Positions 24,879 through 35,500 of a DNA stretch of 64,000 nucleotides are shown piece after piece. Positions within the stretch are counted from its first letter, which is position 1. Each line of letters begins with the position of its first letter. A program made the position numbers and the translations under genes. The stretch comes from JAWXUE01 sp044432865 (lineage in GTDB: Bacteria > Bacillota_I > Bacilli_A > Acholeplasmatales > Anaeroplasmataceae), in assembly GCA_044432865.1 (NCBI GenBank), contig JAWXUF010000001.1:16316-80315 (forward strand), in the 5' to 3' direction. Below the pieces are notes generated by a model that saw only the letters and a program-made list of their open reading frames with translations, made no database searches and was not told the DNA's origin.

Positions 24879-26251
24879 TATTCTGACTCTACTTCTTCAT
24901 CATCGATGTAGTCTTCAATTGTTAATTGAACATCGATAATACGTCTATCTTCAACTTTCGTTATTTCAAACGTAAGTTTATAAACAACGTCAACATAAGC
25001 ATCATCTTCATCTTTTTTTACAAATTTAGAAATATGTATACATTCTTGGCCTTCTTCAGGAATTGATTCACCTAAAGAATATAACCAACCACTTAATTTA
25101 TTAGCTTCGCAATCAGGAACTTTCCCCAATTCTAATTCATCAAATAAGTCTTCTAAATAAATACTAGCATTTAAATTATAAGTATTATCAGAAATTTTCT
25201 TAATTAAAATATCATCTTCTAAATTATCATGTTCATCATAAATCTCACCAACTAATTCTTCTAATGCATCTTCCATTGTAACAACACCAGCAGTTTCACC
25301 ATACTCACCTGAAACAATAGCTAAATGCATTTTGTTTTTTTGTAATTCGTGAATAAGATTATTTACTTTCATGCTTGTTGAAACATATGTAACTGGTTTT
25401 AATATTGTAGCAACATCAAACTCAGGATTTTGAATATAATTAGTTAAAAATTCTCTTTCGAACAATATACCAACAATTTTATCTTTGTCAGCATCAAAAA
25501 CAGGAATCCTAGAATATTGACACTCAAATAAAATATCTTTTATTTTTTCAATAGGCGAGTGAACTTCTATAAATATTACATCCACCCTTGGAGTCATTAT
25601 ATCTCTGACTGTTTTATCATTTAATTCTAAAATATTTTGAATTAATTCAACTTCTTCAGATTCAATGGCACCTTCTTCCTCCATTGTATCTAAAATAACT
25701 TCTAATTCCGCTTCATTAACTTTAGGTTCATTTGTTTCTTTTCCTTGAACACCTTTTTGTATCCCTTTGAAAATTGAAACAAAAGGAAATAAAATTATAT
25801 ATAATATATAGATTATTTGCCCTAAAACTAATGCTAATTTATCCGAATAAGTTTTCGCAATTGTTTTGGGTAAAATCTCACCAAAAATAAGTACAACAAC
25901 TGTAATAACACCAGTAGATACTATATTAGCAATATTTTCAGCAGCAATAAATTTAGCAAAGAATCCAACAGAAATCGTCGCTAAACCAATATTAACAATA
26001 TTATTACCAATTAACAAAGTAGTTAAAGTATTATTAAAATTTTCAGCACAATACAATGCTTTTTTCGCACCTTTTTTACCTTCTTCTACCTGTATTCTTA
26101 ATCTAACAACGTTAACACTCGAAAATACTGTTTCTGTCATTGAGAAAAAACCTGATAATAAAACTAATCCTATCATCACAAAAAAAATCACGTAATCAAA
26201 CTCAACGTTTGAACTAGTTAAAACTAAATTAATAGACCTATGTATGTCCAA
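24878..26251 (-). CDS. CNNM/HlyC-CorC family membrane protein
   Basis: Predicted magnesium or cobalt efflux-type transporter. The 457 residues contain an N-terminal DUF21 (CNNM) membrane domain of three to four segments (LLSGFFSMTETVFSSVNVVR, LLIGNNIVNIGLATIS, VVVLIFGEILPKTIAK), two CBS domains (IMTPRVDVIFI at about 216, then VSTSMKVNNLIHELQ), and the C-terminal CorC_HlyC transporter-associated domain with SGEYGETAGVVTMEDALEELVGEI in two parts. The start is TTG after AGGTGA. It stands alone between aroK-aroQ and dacF. Confidence 0.92.
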   Translation of the reverse strand: MDIHRSINLVLTSSNVEFDYVIFFVMIGLVLLSGFFSMTETVFSSVNVVRLRIQVEEGKKGAKKALYCAENFNNTLTTLLIGNNIVNIGLATISVGFFAKFIAAENIANIVSTGVITVVVLIFGEILPKTIAKTYSDKLALVLGQIIYILYIILFPFVSIFKGIQKGVQGKETNEPKVNEAELEVILDTMEEEGAIESEEVELIQNILELNDKTVRDIMTPRVDVIFIEVHSPIEKIKDILFECQYSRIPVFDADKDKIVGILFEREFLTNYIQNPEFDVATILKPVTYVSTSMKVNNLIHELQKNKMHLAIVSGEYGETAGVVTMEDALEELVGEIYDEHDNLEDDILIKKISDNTYNLNASIYLEDLFDELELGKVPDCEANKLSGWLYSLGESIPEEGQECIHISKFVKKDEDDAYVDVVYKLTFEITKVEDRRIIDVQLTIEDYIDDEEVESE

Positions 26252-26291
26252 TTCTAAATCACCTCATATTATTTTTATTATTTATATTATA

Positions 26292-27185
26292 TCATAAATT
26301 TATTTTTTTTAAATAGTTTATTGCATCTAAGTAACTAAACTCCTTTTTTTTGACAAATTTAGCAGTTACAATATCTTTAATATAGTTTATTCTTCTAAAT
26401 TTTTCTCTAGAGTTAACATCACTTAAGTGAACTTCAATTATAGGTTTTTTAAATATATCTAAAGCATCTTTAATAGCAATTGATGTATGAGTATATGCTG
26501 CTGGATTAATTATCAAATAATCAAATTTATCCATTTGGTGAATTTTCGATACAATTTCACCTTCAATATTACTTTGAAAAAACTCATATTCAAATACATC
26601 ATAATTTTTTATCATTGTATTTATATCATCAAGTGTTTTACTACCATAGTGTTGCGCTTCACGTTTTCCAAGCATATTCATATTTGGACCATTGATAACT
26701 AAAACTTTTTTCTTTGGTCTATTTATAATCTCACTTATTTTTTCAATACTACTATCAATATCATGATTATCTATTTTATAATCACAATACTTTTCATATA
26801 AAGTTTTTCTTTCAGAATATACTTTTTCAAGTGTACGCTTTTCAAGTAAAGGTCTTGTAGATAGATCAATTCTTGTTTTTATAATTTCAAGTTCACTATA
26901 CAAATAAATAATTATTCCATAAAAATTTTCAATATTTTTCTTATTTAATATTGAACCCCCACCCAGAGAAACAACAGTATGAGAAATCCCTTTTATTTCT
27001 TCAATGATTTCAGTTTCAATTTTTCTAAAATCTTTTTCATTTTTAAGCAAATCACTTATTGAAGAGTTAGTTTTATTTTTTATTAATTCGTCAGTATCAA
27101 CAAAATCAAATTTTAAATTGTCAGCTAACTCCTTACCCAAAGTAGTTTTACCAACTCCAGGCATACCAATTAAATAAATATTCAT
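26292..27185 (-). CDS. Shikimate kinase fused to type II 3-dehydroquinate dehydratase
   Basis: Two shikimate-pathway enzymes in one 297-residue chain. Residues 1 to about 155 are AroK: P-loop GMPGVGKTT, VDTDELI, LGGGSIL and the lid RPLLE. From about 157 comes a complete type II AroQ: INGPNMNMLGKREAQHYG with the catalytic Tyr, FFQSNIEGEI, INPAAYTHTSIAIKDAL, IEVHLSDVNSREKFR. Both active sites look intact, so the protein should perform steps 3 and 5. It lies 4 bases after miaA, about 25 kb from the other aro genes. No frameshift could be involved, since the linker (RPKKKVLV) is continuous. Confidence 0.93.
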   Translation of the reverse strand: MNIYLIGMPGVGKTTLGKELADNLKFDFVDTDELIKNKTNSSISDLLKNEKDFRKIETEIIEEIKGISHTVVSLGGGSILNKKNIENFYGIIIYLYSELEIIKTRIDLSTRPLLEKRTLEKVYSERKTLYEKYCDYKIDNHDIDSSIEKISEIINRPKKKVLVINGPNMNMLGKREAQHYGSKTLDDINTMIKNYDVFEYEFFQSNIEGEIVSKIHQMDKFDYLIINPAAYTHTSIAIKDALDIFKKPIIEVHLSDVNSREKFRRINYIKDIVTAKFVKKKEFSYLDAINYLKKINL

Positions 27186-27188
27186 AAG

Positions 27189-28064
27189 TTACTCCTTTAT
27201 AAAATTTTTTACATCATTTAATATTACATCAAATATGTTTTTATCACTTACATCGTAGAAATTAGTTTCCATTTGATTTCTAAACCAAGTCATTTGTTTT
27301 TTAGCTAAATGTCTTGTATTTTTTTGAATGGTTTCAATCAAAACCTCTTTTGAAATTTCACCATTAAAATAAGGATAAAACTCCTTATATCCAATTGCAT
27401 CTATCTTTATTCCTTGATCATATAGGTCTTTAACTTCCTTCTCAAGACCTTGTTTAAACATCATTAAAACTCTATCATTTATCCTCTTATATAAAACATC
27501 TCTATCTAAATTCAAATATATAATAAATGGCTTATATAAAGGATTATCCTTGTTTTTATTTTCACTTATTAACGTATTATCATTGGCTAATTCAATTGCT
27601 CTAAGTACTCTTTTTCTATTGTTCATATGAATTGTTTTAGTACTCTCAACATCTAGACTTATCAATATTTTATATAATTCTTCATTAGATAAATCCTTAT
27701 ATTTTTCTTCATGTTTTGTATCCCTTTTAGCAGCACTAAAATCATAGTCATATAATGCTGATTTAATATATAATCCAGTCCCCCCAACAATCATCGGCAC
27801 ATCTATTTTATCAATTAATTCTCTAGAATATTTTTGAAAGTCAGCAGCACTAAATTGTTCTGTTGGATCAATGAAATCAACTAGATGATGTTCTACACCA
27901 TCCATTTCATCTAGCGTTATTTTTGCACTACCAATATCTAATTTTTTATACACACTTACTGAATCACCATTTATTATTTCAGCATTTATTGCTTGTGCTA
28001 GTTGAATGGATAAACTAGTTTTACCAATTGCAGTAGGTCCTACTATAACTATTACTTTTCTCAT
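27189..28064 (-). CDS. miaA: tRNA dimethylallyltransferase
   Basis: Adds the dimethylallyl group to A37 of tRNAs reading UNN codons, the substrate of MiaB. The 291 residues carry the P-loop VGPTAIGKTSLSIQLA, NGDSVSVYKKLDIGSAK, the HHLVDFIDP motif, the catalytic GGTGLYIKSA and QMTWFRNQ near the end. It overlaps mutL by 4 bases, as part of mutS-mutL-miaA-aroKQ, an order related to that of Bacillus. Confidence 0.97.
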   Translation of the reverse strand: MRKVIVIVGPTAIGKTSLSIQLAQAINAEIINGDSVSVYKKLDIGSAKITLDEMDGVEHHLVDFIDPTEQFSAADFQKYSRELIDKIDVPMIVGGTGLYIKSALYDYDFSAAKRDTKHEEKYKDLSNEELYKILISLDVESTKTIHMNNRKRVLRAIELANDNTLISENKNKDNPLYKPFIIYLNLDRDVLYKRINDRVLMMFKQGLEKEVKDLYDQGIKIDAIGYKEFYPYFNGEISKEVLIETIQKNTRHLAKKQMTWFRNQMETNFYDVSDKNIFDVILNDVKNFIKE

Positions 28065-29917
28065 ACTATTCTTCTAAACATTTTTTCAATTTCTGTAACA
28101 GATAACCTAACAATTGAAGGTCTTCCATGTGGACAGTTAAATGGATTGATACATGTTTTAAGTTCCTCGTATAAATGAATAGCTTCTTCAGGAGTTGTGT
28201 GATTATTAGCTTTTATCGACTCCTTACAACTAACCATTTTAGCCATTGAATCTCTATATAAACCTATATTGAAATCTTTTTTAGTTACTAGGAATGTAAC
28301 AATTCTTTCTACAATTCTCTCTGGATCATCACCTTTAACCCAAGTAGGAATAGATCTTACTAAGAAGGTTTGTGGACCAGATTGCTCTAAAAGTAATCCC
28401 ATTTCTTCTAACTTAGATAAATTTGTTTCTAATAGTAAAGATTCACTTAGCGTAAATTCAAGTGGTAATGGTAGTAAAAGATCAATAGATTCTTTCTTAG
28501 GGTTAGCAAACATTTTAAAATAGTGTTCATATTTAATTCTTTCTTGTGCAGCATGTTGATCAATTAAATACATTCCTGTATTATTTTGAAAAACTAAATA
28601 TGCACCAAAAACAATACCACAATATTCCATATATGGGAGTTTTTCTTTTGAAGGAGTAATAGAAATTTCTACTTCTTTTTCTTCAACTTCCTCTTTAACA
28701 CCTTTAAATTCTGGAATGACAACATTTTCATTACTTGCATCATATTCATTTGCTAGTTCTTTAATATGTGCTGGAATTTGAATTTCTTCAGTAATTACAT
28801 AGTTAGGTTTAAACATGTCATCTACTGTTTTATCATCACTTTCTATATTTAATTTGTTATTAATATCAATAAGAGTCTCATCATATGTTCCAACTTTTGT
28901 TTCTTTCTCAACTCTATGTTCAGCGATTAAAGTTTTTTCAGATAAAGAATCTAATATAGAACTTTTAACTAAATAAGAAATAGTATCTTCTAGCGAGAAT
29001 TTAATTTCCATTTTAGTTGGATGAACGTTAACATCAATTAATAACGGATCTACATCTAAATTAATTACACAAATTGGATATCTTAGATGAGGGATATAGT
29101 CTCTATAAGCTTCTACTACTGAATCAACAATTAATTTTGATTTCACATATCTATTATTAACAATAATAGTTATTTCAGAATTTCTAGATCTAGTAAATTC
29201 AGGTTTTGCAATATAAGCAGTTAATTTAAACCCTTCACTCTCTCTTTGAATAGTAGATAAAGATTTCCCAACGTTAACTCCATAAATATTTGCTAATAAA
29301 TTAACCATATTACTTTGTCCTCTTGTTTGAAACATTACACTATCATTATTTGATAATTTAAAAGAAATATTAGGATATGCGATACTTAACCTAGTAATAA
29401 CATCAACAATCGATGATAAAATTACATTCTCACTCTTAAGATATTTAAGACGTGCAGGAGTATTATAAAATAATTTTTCAATAGAAATTTTTGTACCTTT
29501 ATTAGAAGGGAAGTTCATAGATTCAGCTCTTTTACCAAATTCATATTTAATTTTATACCCCTCATGACTATCACTTCTAGTAATCATTGTCATATGAGAA
29601 ATCGAAGCAATCGATGGTAACGCCTCTCCTCTAAATCCTAATGAAGATATTCTAAATAAATCTCCCTCTGTCTCAATCTTTGAAGTAGCATGTCTACTAA
29701 AAGATAATGCAGCATCCTCAGGGTCCATACCATAACCATCATCAATTATTTCTATTAATGATACACCAGATTCTTTTAAATAAATTTCAATTTTAGTTGA
29801 GTTTGCGTCAATAGAATTTTCTACTAATTCTTTAACAACAGATAAAGGTCCTTCAACAACTTCTCCTGCCGCGATCATGTTTGAAATTTGTTCAGATAAT
29901 TGTTTAATTTTAGCCAT
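28061..29917 (-). CDS. mutL: DNA mismatch repair protein MutL
   Basis: Mismatch-repair endonuclease. The 618 residues contain the N-terminal GHKL ATPase (VKELVENSIDANST, DDGYGMD, RGEALPSIASI, GTKISIEKLFYNTPAR in pieces), a variable acidic linker (about 350-430) and a C-terminal domain with the metal endonuclease motifs DQHAAQERIKYE, SCKESIKAN and CPHGRPS, typical of bacteria lacking MutH. Starts 9 bases after mutS. Confidence 0.97.
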   Translation of the reverse strand: MAKIKQLSEQISNMIAAGEVVEGPLSVVKELVENSIDANSTKIEIYLKESGVSLIEIIDDGYGMDPEDAALSFSRHATSKIETEGDLFRISSLGFRGEALPSIASISHMTMITRSDSHEGYKIKYEFGKRAESMNFPSNKGTKISIEKLFYNTPARLKYLKSENVILSSIVDVITRLSIAYPNISFKLSNNDSVMFQTRGQSNMVNLLANIYGVNVGKSLSTIQRESEGFKLTAYIAKPEFTRSRNSEITIIVNNRYVKSKLIVDSVVEAYRDYIPHLRYPICVINLDVDPLLIDVNVHPTKMEIKFSLEDTISYLVKSSILDSLSEKTLIAEHRVEKETKVGTYDETLIDINNKLNIESDDKTVDDMFKPNYVITEEIQIPAHIKELANEYDASNENVVIPEFKGVKEEVEEKEVEISITPSKEKLPYMEYCGIVFGAYLVFQNNTGMYLIDQHAAQERIKYEHYFKMFANPKKESIDLLLPLPLEFTLSESLLLETNLSKLEEMGLLLEQSGPQTFLVRSIPTWVKGDDPERIVERIVTFLVTKKDFNIGLYRDSMAKMVSCKESIKANNHTTPEEAIHLYEELKTCINPFNCPHGRPSIVRLSVTEIEKMFRRIV

Positions 29918-29925
29918 ATTTTTAC

Positions 29926-32481
29926 CTACTTTATTTTAGATTTTAAATTATATAATAAATTCATACACTGAATAGGAGTTAAATTATCAATGTTTGTTTC
30001 TTTTAGTTCGTAGTAAATCTCATTTAATTCTGTTGGAATTTGAATTTCTTCTTCCTCTTCATAATCAAAGATATTATTATCTAATTTAATATGTGTTGAA
30101 TTTTCTTCAAATCCTTTTAGTAATACTTTACTTCTCGAAATAATATTTTTAGGTAAATTAGCTAAACTAGCTACATTTATACCATATGATTTATCTACAG
30201 GTCCATCTAATACTTTATGCATAAAAATAATTTTATTTCCTTCTTCTTTAGCATGTACATGGACATTTTTTAAGTGTTTTAGATGTTCTTCTAAACTAAC
30301 TAATTCATGATAATGTGTTGAGAATAAAAATGCACAACCTATTTTATTATGAATGTGTTCAACAATAGCTTGAGCTAAAGCAAGACCATCAAATGTAGCT
30401 GTACCTCTACCAATTTCATCAAATAAAATTAAAGAAGATTTAGTAGCATTTTGAATTGCATAATTTGCTTCTTGCATCTCAACCATGAACGTCGATTGAC
30501 CACTCATTAAATCATCTGAAGCACCTATTCTAGTAAAGATTTGATCAAATACCGGAAGGTTTGCTGATGTTGCTGGTACGAAACATCCTATTTGTGCTAA
30601 AATTGTAATTAGTGCAAGCATTCTCATATAAGTTGATTTACCACTCATATTAGGTCCAGTAATTAAAATTGTGTTAAAATCATTTATTATTACATCATTA
30701 GAAACATACTCATTTGTTAACAATTGTTCAATTACAGGATGTCTACCATTAATTATTTCAACACTTAATCCTTCATGAATATTCGGTCTATTATAATTGT
30801 ATTTAATAGATATTTTTGCAAAGTTTAGTAAACAATCTACAGTAGAAATGTTGTCAGCCAACTGTTGTAATGGTTTAATAAATCCTAGACACTCTTGTCT
30901 TAAAGCTAAAAACATTTCATATTCCAATTGAATTATTTTATCAGATGCATTAAGAATTAAGCCTTCGTAATGTTTTAACTCTTCAGTTATGTATCTTTCA
31001 GCATTAGCAAGAGTTTGTTTTCTATCATACCCTTCTAAATCTAATTGTCCAATATTTGATTTAGATATTTCAATATAATAACCAAACACACGATTGTATC
31101 CAACTTTTAAATTTTTAATCCCTGTTTTCTCTTTTTGTGCTTGCTCAAATTCTATTAACCAATTATTAGAATTTTCTTTTAATTCAAATAATTCATCTAA
31201 CTTATCATTATATCCTGCTTTAATCATTCCACCTTCTTTAATACCTAGTGGTGGAGTATCAACTAAACTAGTTTGTAATTTAACACATAAGTCAGTTAAT
31301 GGATCAATTTTATTTTCTAGTTCATTTAACACTTCAGAATCAAAATTTTTTAATGTTTCTTTTATATTTGGAATTGATAATAAAGTTTTTCTTAATTGAA
31401 CTAAATCACGTGCATTTGCACTTCCAACTACTAATCTACCAAGTATTCTTTCTAAGTCGTAAACTGTTTTAAGTGAATCTTCCACACCTTTTGAATCAAT
31501 AAAATTATTCATAAACGCATCTACAGCATCTTGTCTTTTTATTATTTCTTTTTTAGAAATTAACGGATGATTTAACCATCTTGTTAACATTCTACTACCC
31601 ATAGCAGTCTCACATTTATCAATTAAAAATAGCAATGAACCATTTTTTTGATTTAATCTTAATGTTTCAGTTAACTCAAGGTTTCTTTTTGAATGAATAT
31701 CTATTTTTAAATATTGTTTCGTTTCATATCTAGTAATATCTTTTAAATGTGTTAACTCAGTACGTTGAGTTTCAAATAAATAATTTAATAATAATGCAAC
31801 AGTTTTTATTTCATCAGTTGATTCTAATGTTTTAATTAAATTATTGAAATTAGGTGATAATTCAGTGTCATTAGAAAAAGTTAACATAATTTGATAATGG
31901 TTTTGTAACATATCAATATGTTTTTTATTTATCGTATCATCAACTATAATTTCTTTAATATTTTGAGTTACTATTTCATTTATAAGTTCAGAATAATCTT
32001 CAAATGCCATAATATACAATTCACCTGTAGATACATCACAAATAGATAAAAAGAATTCTTTTCTAAAATTCCTGATACTTCCTAAGTAATTATTTTTTTT
32101 AGAATCAAGTCCTAAAGATGTTAAAGTTCCCGGAGTATAAATTCTGACTACATCTCGTTTTACTATTGGATTTTCTTTAGATACTTCTTCAACTTGTTCA
32201 ACCATTGCTACTTTATAGCCTTTTTGAATAAGTTTTTCTGCATATGTCTGATGTGCATGAAAAGGTATACCACACATTGGAATTCTACTTTCCTGACCAG
32301 CATCACGTGCAGTAAGTGCAATTTCCAACTCTTTAGATGCAATTATAGCATCAGCAAAAAACATTTCATAAAAATCACCTAATCTGAAAAATACAATCGA
32401 ATCTTTATTTTTGTTTTTAATTTCAATGTATTGTTTCATCATAGGAGTAAATTTATCATAATTAAAATCTTCAATATTCAT
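29926..32481 (-). CDS. mutS: DNA mismatch repair protein MutS
   Basis: Mismatch-recognition ATPase. The 851 residues contain the mismatch-wedge Phe-X-Glu (FYEMFF, about residue 38), connector, lever and clamp domains, and the ABC-type ATPase with TGPNMSGKSTYMRMLA, DEIGRGTATFDG (usually GTST) and STHYHEL. Promoter at 32517-32545. The Bacillus neighbours cotE and mutL are also near, but the 1452-residue gene separates mutS from cotE. Confidence 0.98.
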   Translation of the reverse strand: MNIEDFNYDKFTPMMKQYIEIKNKNKDSIVFFRLGDFYEMFFADAIIASKELEIALTARDAGQESRIPMCGIPFHAHQTYAEKLIQKGYKVAMVEQVEEVSKENPIVKRDVVRIYTPGTLTSLGLDSKKNNYLGSIRNFRKEFFLSICDVSTGELYIMAFEDYSELINEIVTQNIKEIIVDDTINKKHIDMLQNHYQIMLTFSNDTELSPNFNNLIKTLESTDEIKTVALLLNYLFETQRTELTHLKDITRYETKQYLKIDIHSKRNLELTETLRLNQKNGSLLFLIDKCETAMGSRMLTRWLNHPLISKKEIIKRQDAVDAFMNNFIDSKGVEDSLKTVYDLERILGRLVVGSANARDLVQLRKTLLSIPNIKETLKNFDSEVLNELENKIDPLTDLCVKLQTSLVDTPPLGIKEGGMIKAGYNDKLDELFELKENSNNWLIEFEQAQKEKTGIKNLKVGYNRVFGYYIEISKSNIGQLDLEGYDRKQTLANAERYITEELKHYEGLILNASDKIIQLEYEMFLALRQECLGFIKPLQQLADNISTVDCLLNFAKISIKYNYNRPNIHEGLSVEIINGRHPVIEQLLTNEYVSNDVIINDFNTILITGPNMSGKSTYMRMLALITILAQIGCFVPATSANLPVFDQIFTRIGASDDLMSGQSTFMVEMQEANYAIQNATKSSLILFDEIGRGTATFDGLALAQAIVEHIHNKIGCAFLFSTHYHELVSLEEHLKHLKNVHVHAKEEGNKIIFMHKVLDGPVDKSYGINVASLANLPKNIISRSKVLLKGFEENSTHIKLDNNIFDYEEEEEIQIPTELNEIYYELKETNIDNLTPIQCMNLLYNLKSKIK

Positions 32482-32516
32482 AAAAAAACCGCCTTTTCAT
32501 ATAAAAATATAATAAT

Positions 32517-32545
32517 ATTATAACATTTTATAGCTTTTATGTAAA
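32517..32545 (-). promoter_or_regulatory. Sigma-A promoter of mutS-mutL-miaA-aroKQ
   Basis: Minus strand TTTACA (32545-32540), 17 bases, TATAAT (32522-32517), about 36 bases ahead of the mutS ATG. Confidence 0.7.
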
Positions 32546-32547
32546 AT

Positions 32548-32580
32548 AAAAATACAGGTATATATACTATATACCTGTAT
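32548..32580 (-). terminator. Terminator of the giant repeat-protein gene
   Basis: Perfect 13-bp stem (32552-32564 with 32568-32580, three-base loop) followed by TTTTATTTT on the minus strand; it begins 9 bases after the stop of the large gene. Confidence 0.8.
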
Positions 32581-32589
32581 TATATTTAA

Positions 32590-35500
32590 TTATTTATTGA
32601 TAATTGGATTTAAGAAATCGAAAATAAAATCGTATACTTTTCCGAACGCATCAATTACAGCATCACCATTACCAAAACTTATAGAATTAATAATATCGAC
32701 GTGTGCTTTACCAATTCCTGTTGTAGCATCAAATGCCCAGAAATCAAATAATATTCTATCAGTAGTTGAAGCATAAACTCCACCTAACATTATGAATAAA
32801 TAGATAGCAATTAATGAAATTAAGAATAATAAAATTTTGATTACTTTAAATACTTTATTTCTATTATATTGCTTAACTAATTTAGAATCTTTCATCGTTC
32901 TATAGCTTAAAATTTTAGCTTTTTCTTTTTCTAATTTAGCTATTTGTTTTTTAGCTTTTAATTGTTTTTTAGTTAATAATGATTCATCAATATCATTATT
33001 TGACATTGACATCGGAGTATCAACAAAGTCTAGTGTATCGACAATATTAGTTTCTTCAACCATTTGTCCTGCACTTTCATCAATATCATTTTTATCTAAA
33101 TCAGATGTAACTCCATTAGTTTCAAATAAATTATTTAAATGTTCTGCATCAAATGAAGAAGCAACTGGAGTTTGTTCTTGTTGAACTGGTTCTGGTTTAG
33201 AAGTTAATCCACTGATTAATTCTTCCATATTTTGGAATCTAACTTTTCTTTCATCATCTTCAAAAGGTTGATTACTTACAGTTTGAACACTAGTTGTACT
33301 AACAGTTGAAGCAATATCGTTCATAGCTTCATCTTCAACTAATTTTTCTCTTTGTTTATCTAATTCAGCTTGTTGTTGTTCTAGAGCATTTAATTGTTCT
33401 AAATAATCTTGATGTTGTTGAACCATTTGTTCTTGTAATTGTTTATTTAATTCCTCTTTTTGTTCAGGAGTTAATCCAATTTCATTTACTTCAACATCTT
33501 TATTTTGTAAATATTCTTGATCTAATAATCTACGTTGTTCAGCAATTAAAGCTTGTTGTTGTGCAATTAAATCTTGTTGTGATGATACTATATCATCTTG
33601 TGGTTGCGTTGTTTCCATAGGTGCAGATACAGCTATAACTTCGTTATAAGTTTCTTCTTCATATGGAGCATCGTAAATTGATTGAGAATAGTTATTTAAT
33701 TCAGCATATGACACGAATGACACTTCATCAACTCTATCATGGCTAATAGAAATAGTTTCAACTGGACCAAGATTTTGATAAGGATCATCATAATGAGAGA
33801 TATCAACTGTTTCTTCAACTCTTTGAGTTATTTGTTGAGATTGTACATTTCCATATTGATCGTATTGAGGTTGTGCATACATAACTTCTTCTGAATAAAC
33901 AGTTTGTTCTTGATACATCGGTTGTTGTTGATATACAACTTCTTCTGAGTAAACAGTTTGTTCTTGATACATCGGTTGTTGTTGATATACAATTTCCTCT
34001 GAGTATACTTGTTGTTGATATGGATCTTCTTGGTACACAATGTTTTCTGAGTACATTGGTGTTTCTTGATATACAATATTTTCTGAATAAATAGGTGTTT
34101 CTTGATATACAATGTTTTCTGAATAAATAGGTGTTTCTTGATATACAATGTTTTCTGAATACATTGGTGCTTCTTGGTACACAATGTTTTCTGAATACAT
34201 TGGCGTTTCTTGATATACAATATTTTCTGAATACATTGGTGTTTCTTGATATACAATGTTTTCTGAATATACTGGTGTTTCTTGATATACTACTTCGTCA
34301 GAATATGCTGGAGATTCTTGATATACAATATTCTCTGAATATATTGGAGATTCTTGATATGTTTCTTCAGCATATACTGGTTCTTCACTTACAATATTCT
34401 CACTATAAGTAATTTCCTCTGAATATACAGGCTCTTCATTTTCAGTGTAAGAAGACTCTTCTACATAAGTAGGTTCCTCATTTACAATATTTTCACTGTA
34501 TGTGATTTCTTCTGAATAAATTGGTTCTTCATTTACAATATTTTCGCTATAAGAAGTACCTTCAGATTGTAAAGGTGCTTCACGATATATTATATTTTCA
34601 GAATAAGATGGCTCTTCATTAACGATATTTTCACTATATGTAACTTCATCAGCGTATTGACCATTTGATACAATATCTTCTGAATACATTGGAGCTTCTT
34701 CAGAAATTATAGTTTCACTATATGCAACGGCTTGATCATCATAATTACCATCTTCATCAACATACTCTTCAATAGTTTCTTCAACAACTGTTTCTTGATA
34801 AACTTCCGAATCATTTTGTTGTGCAATAGCAGCTTCTCTAGCCATTTCAGCTTCTTTTAATAATAATTCAGCTTCTTTTTGCGCTAATTCAGCTTCTCTT
34901 GCTAATTCATTTTCTCTTTGTGCTAATTCAGCTTCTTTTTGTGCTAATTCAGCTTCTCTTGCTAATTCTGCTTCTCTTGCAGCTAATTCAGCTTCCTTAG
35001 TTGCATATTCTAATTCTTTATGCATTTCAACTTCTTTTTGTGCTAGTTCAGCTTCTTTCGCAGCTAATTCAGCTTCTTTTTCAATTTCAGCTTCTCTTGC
35101 AGCCAGTTCAGCATCACGAGCAGCATATTCAGCTTCTCTTCTAGCTTCTTCTAACTCAGCTTCTTTCGCAGCTAATTCAGCAGCTTTTGCAGCCAATTCA
35201 GCTTCTTTTGCCGCTAAAGCTTCTTCTAAATCAGCTTCTTTTTGCGCTAATTCTGCATCTCTTGCAGCAGCAGCTTCAAGTAATTCAGCATCTTTTTGTG
35301 CTAACTCTGCTTCTTTTTCTGCAGTTGTTTGTGCTAATTCAGCTTCTTTTTCTGCAGTTGTTTGTGCTAATTCAGCTTCTTTCTCTGCAAGTTCCGCTTC
35401 TTTTTCTGCAGCAGTTTGCGCTAATTCAGCTTCTTTTTCAGCTAATTCAGCTTCTTTTTGTGCTAATTCAGCTTCTTTTTCTGAATTATCTTCACCTTCA

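Noticed and set aside
33828..34256. Second minus-strand frame rich in Lys, His and Ile within the repeat zone
   Set aside because: Out-of-frame reading of the 36-bp repeats; no start signal and no similarity to any protein type.
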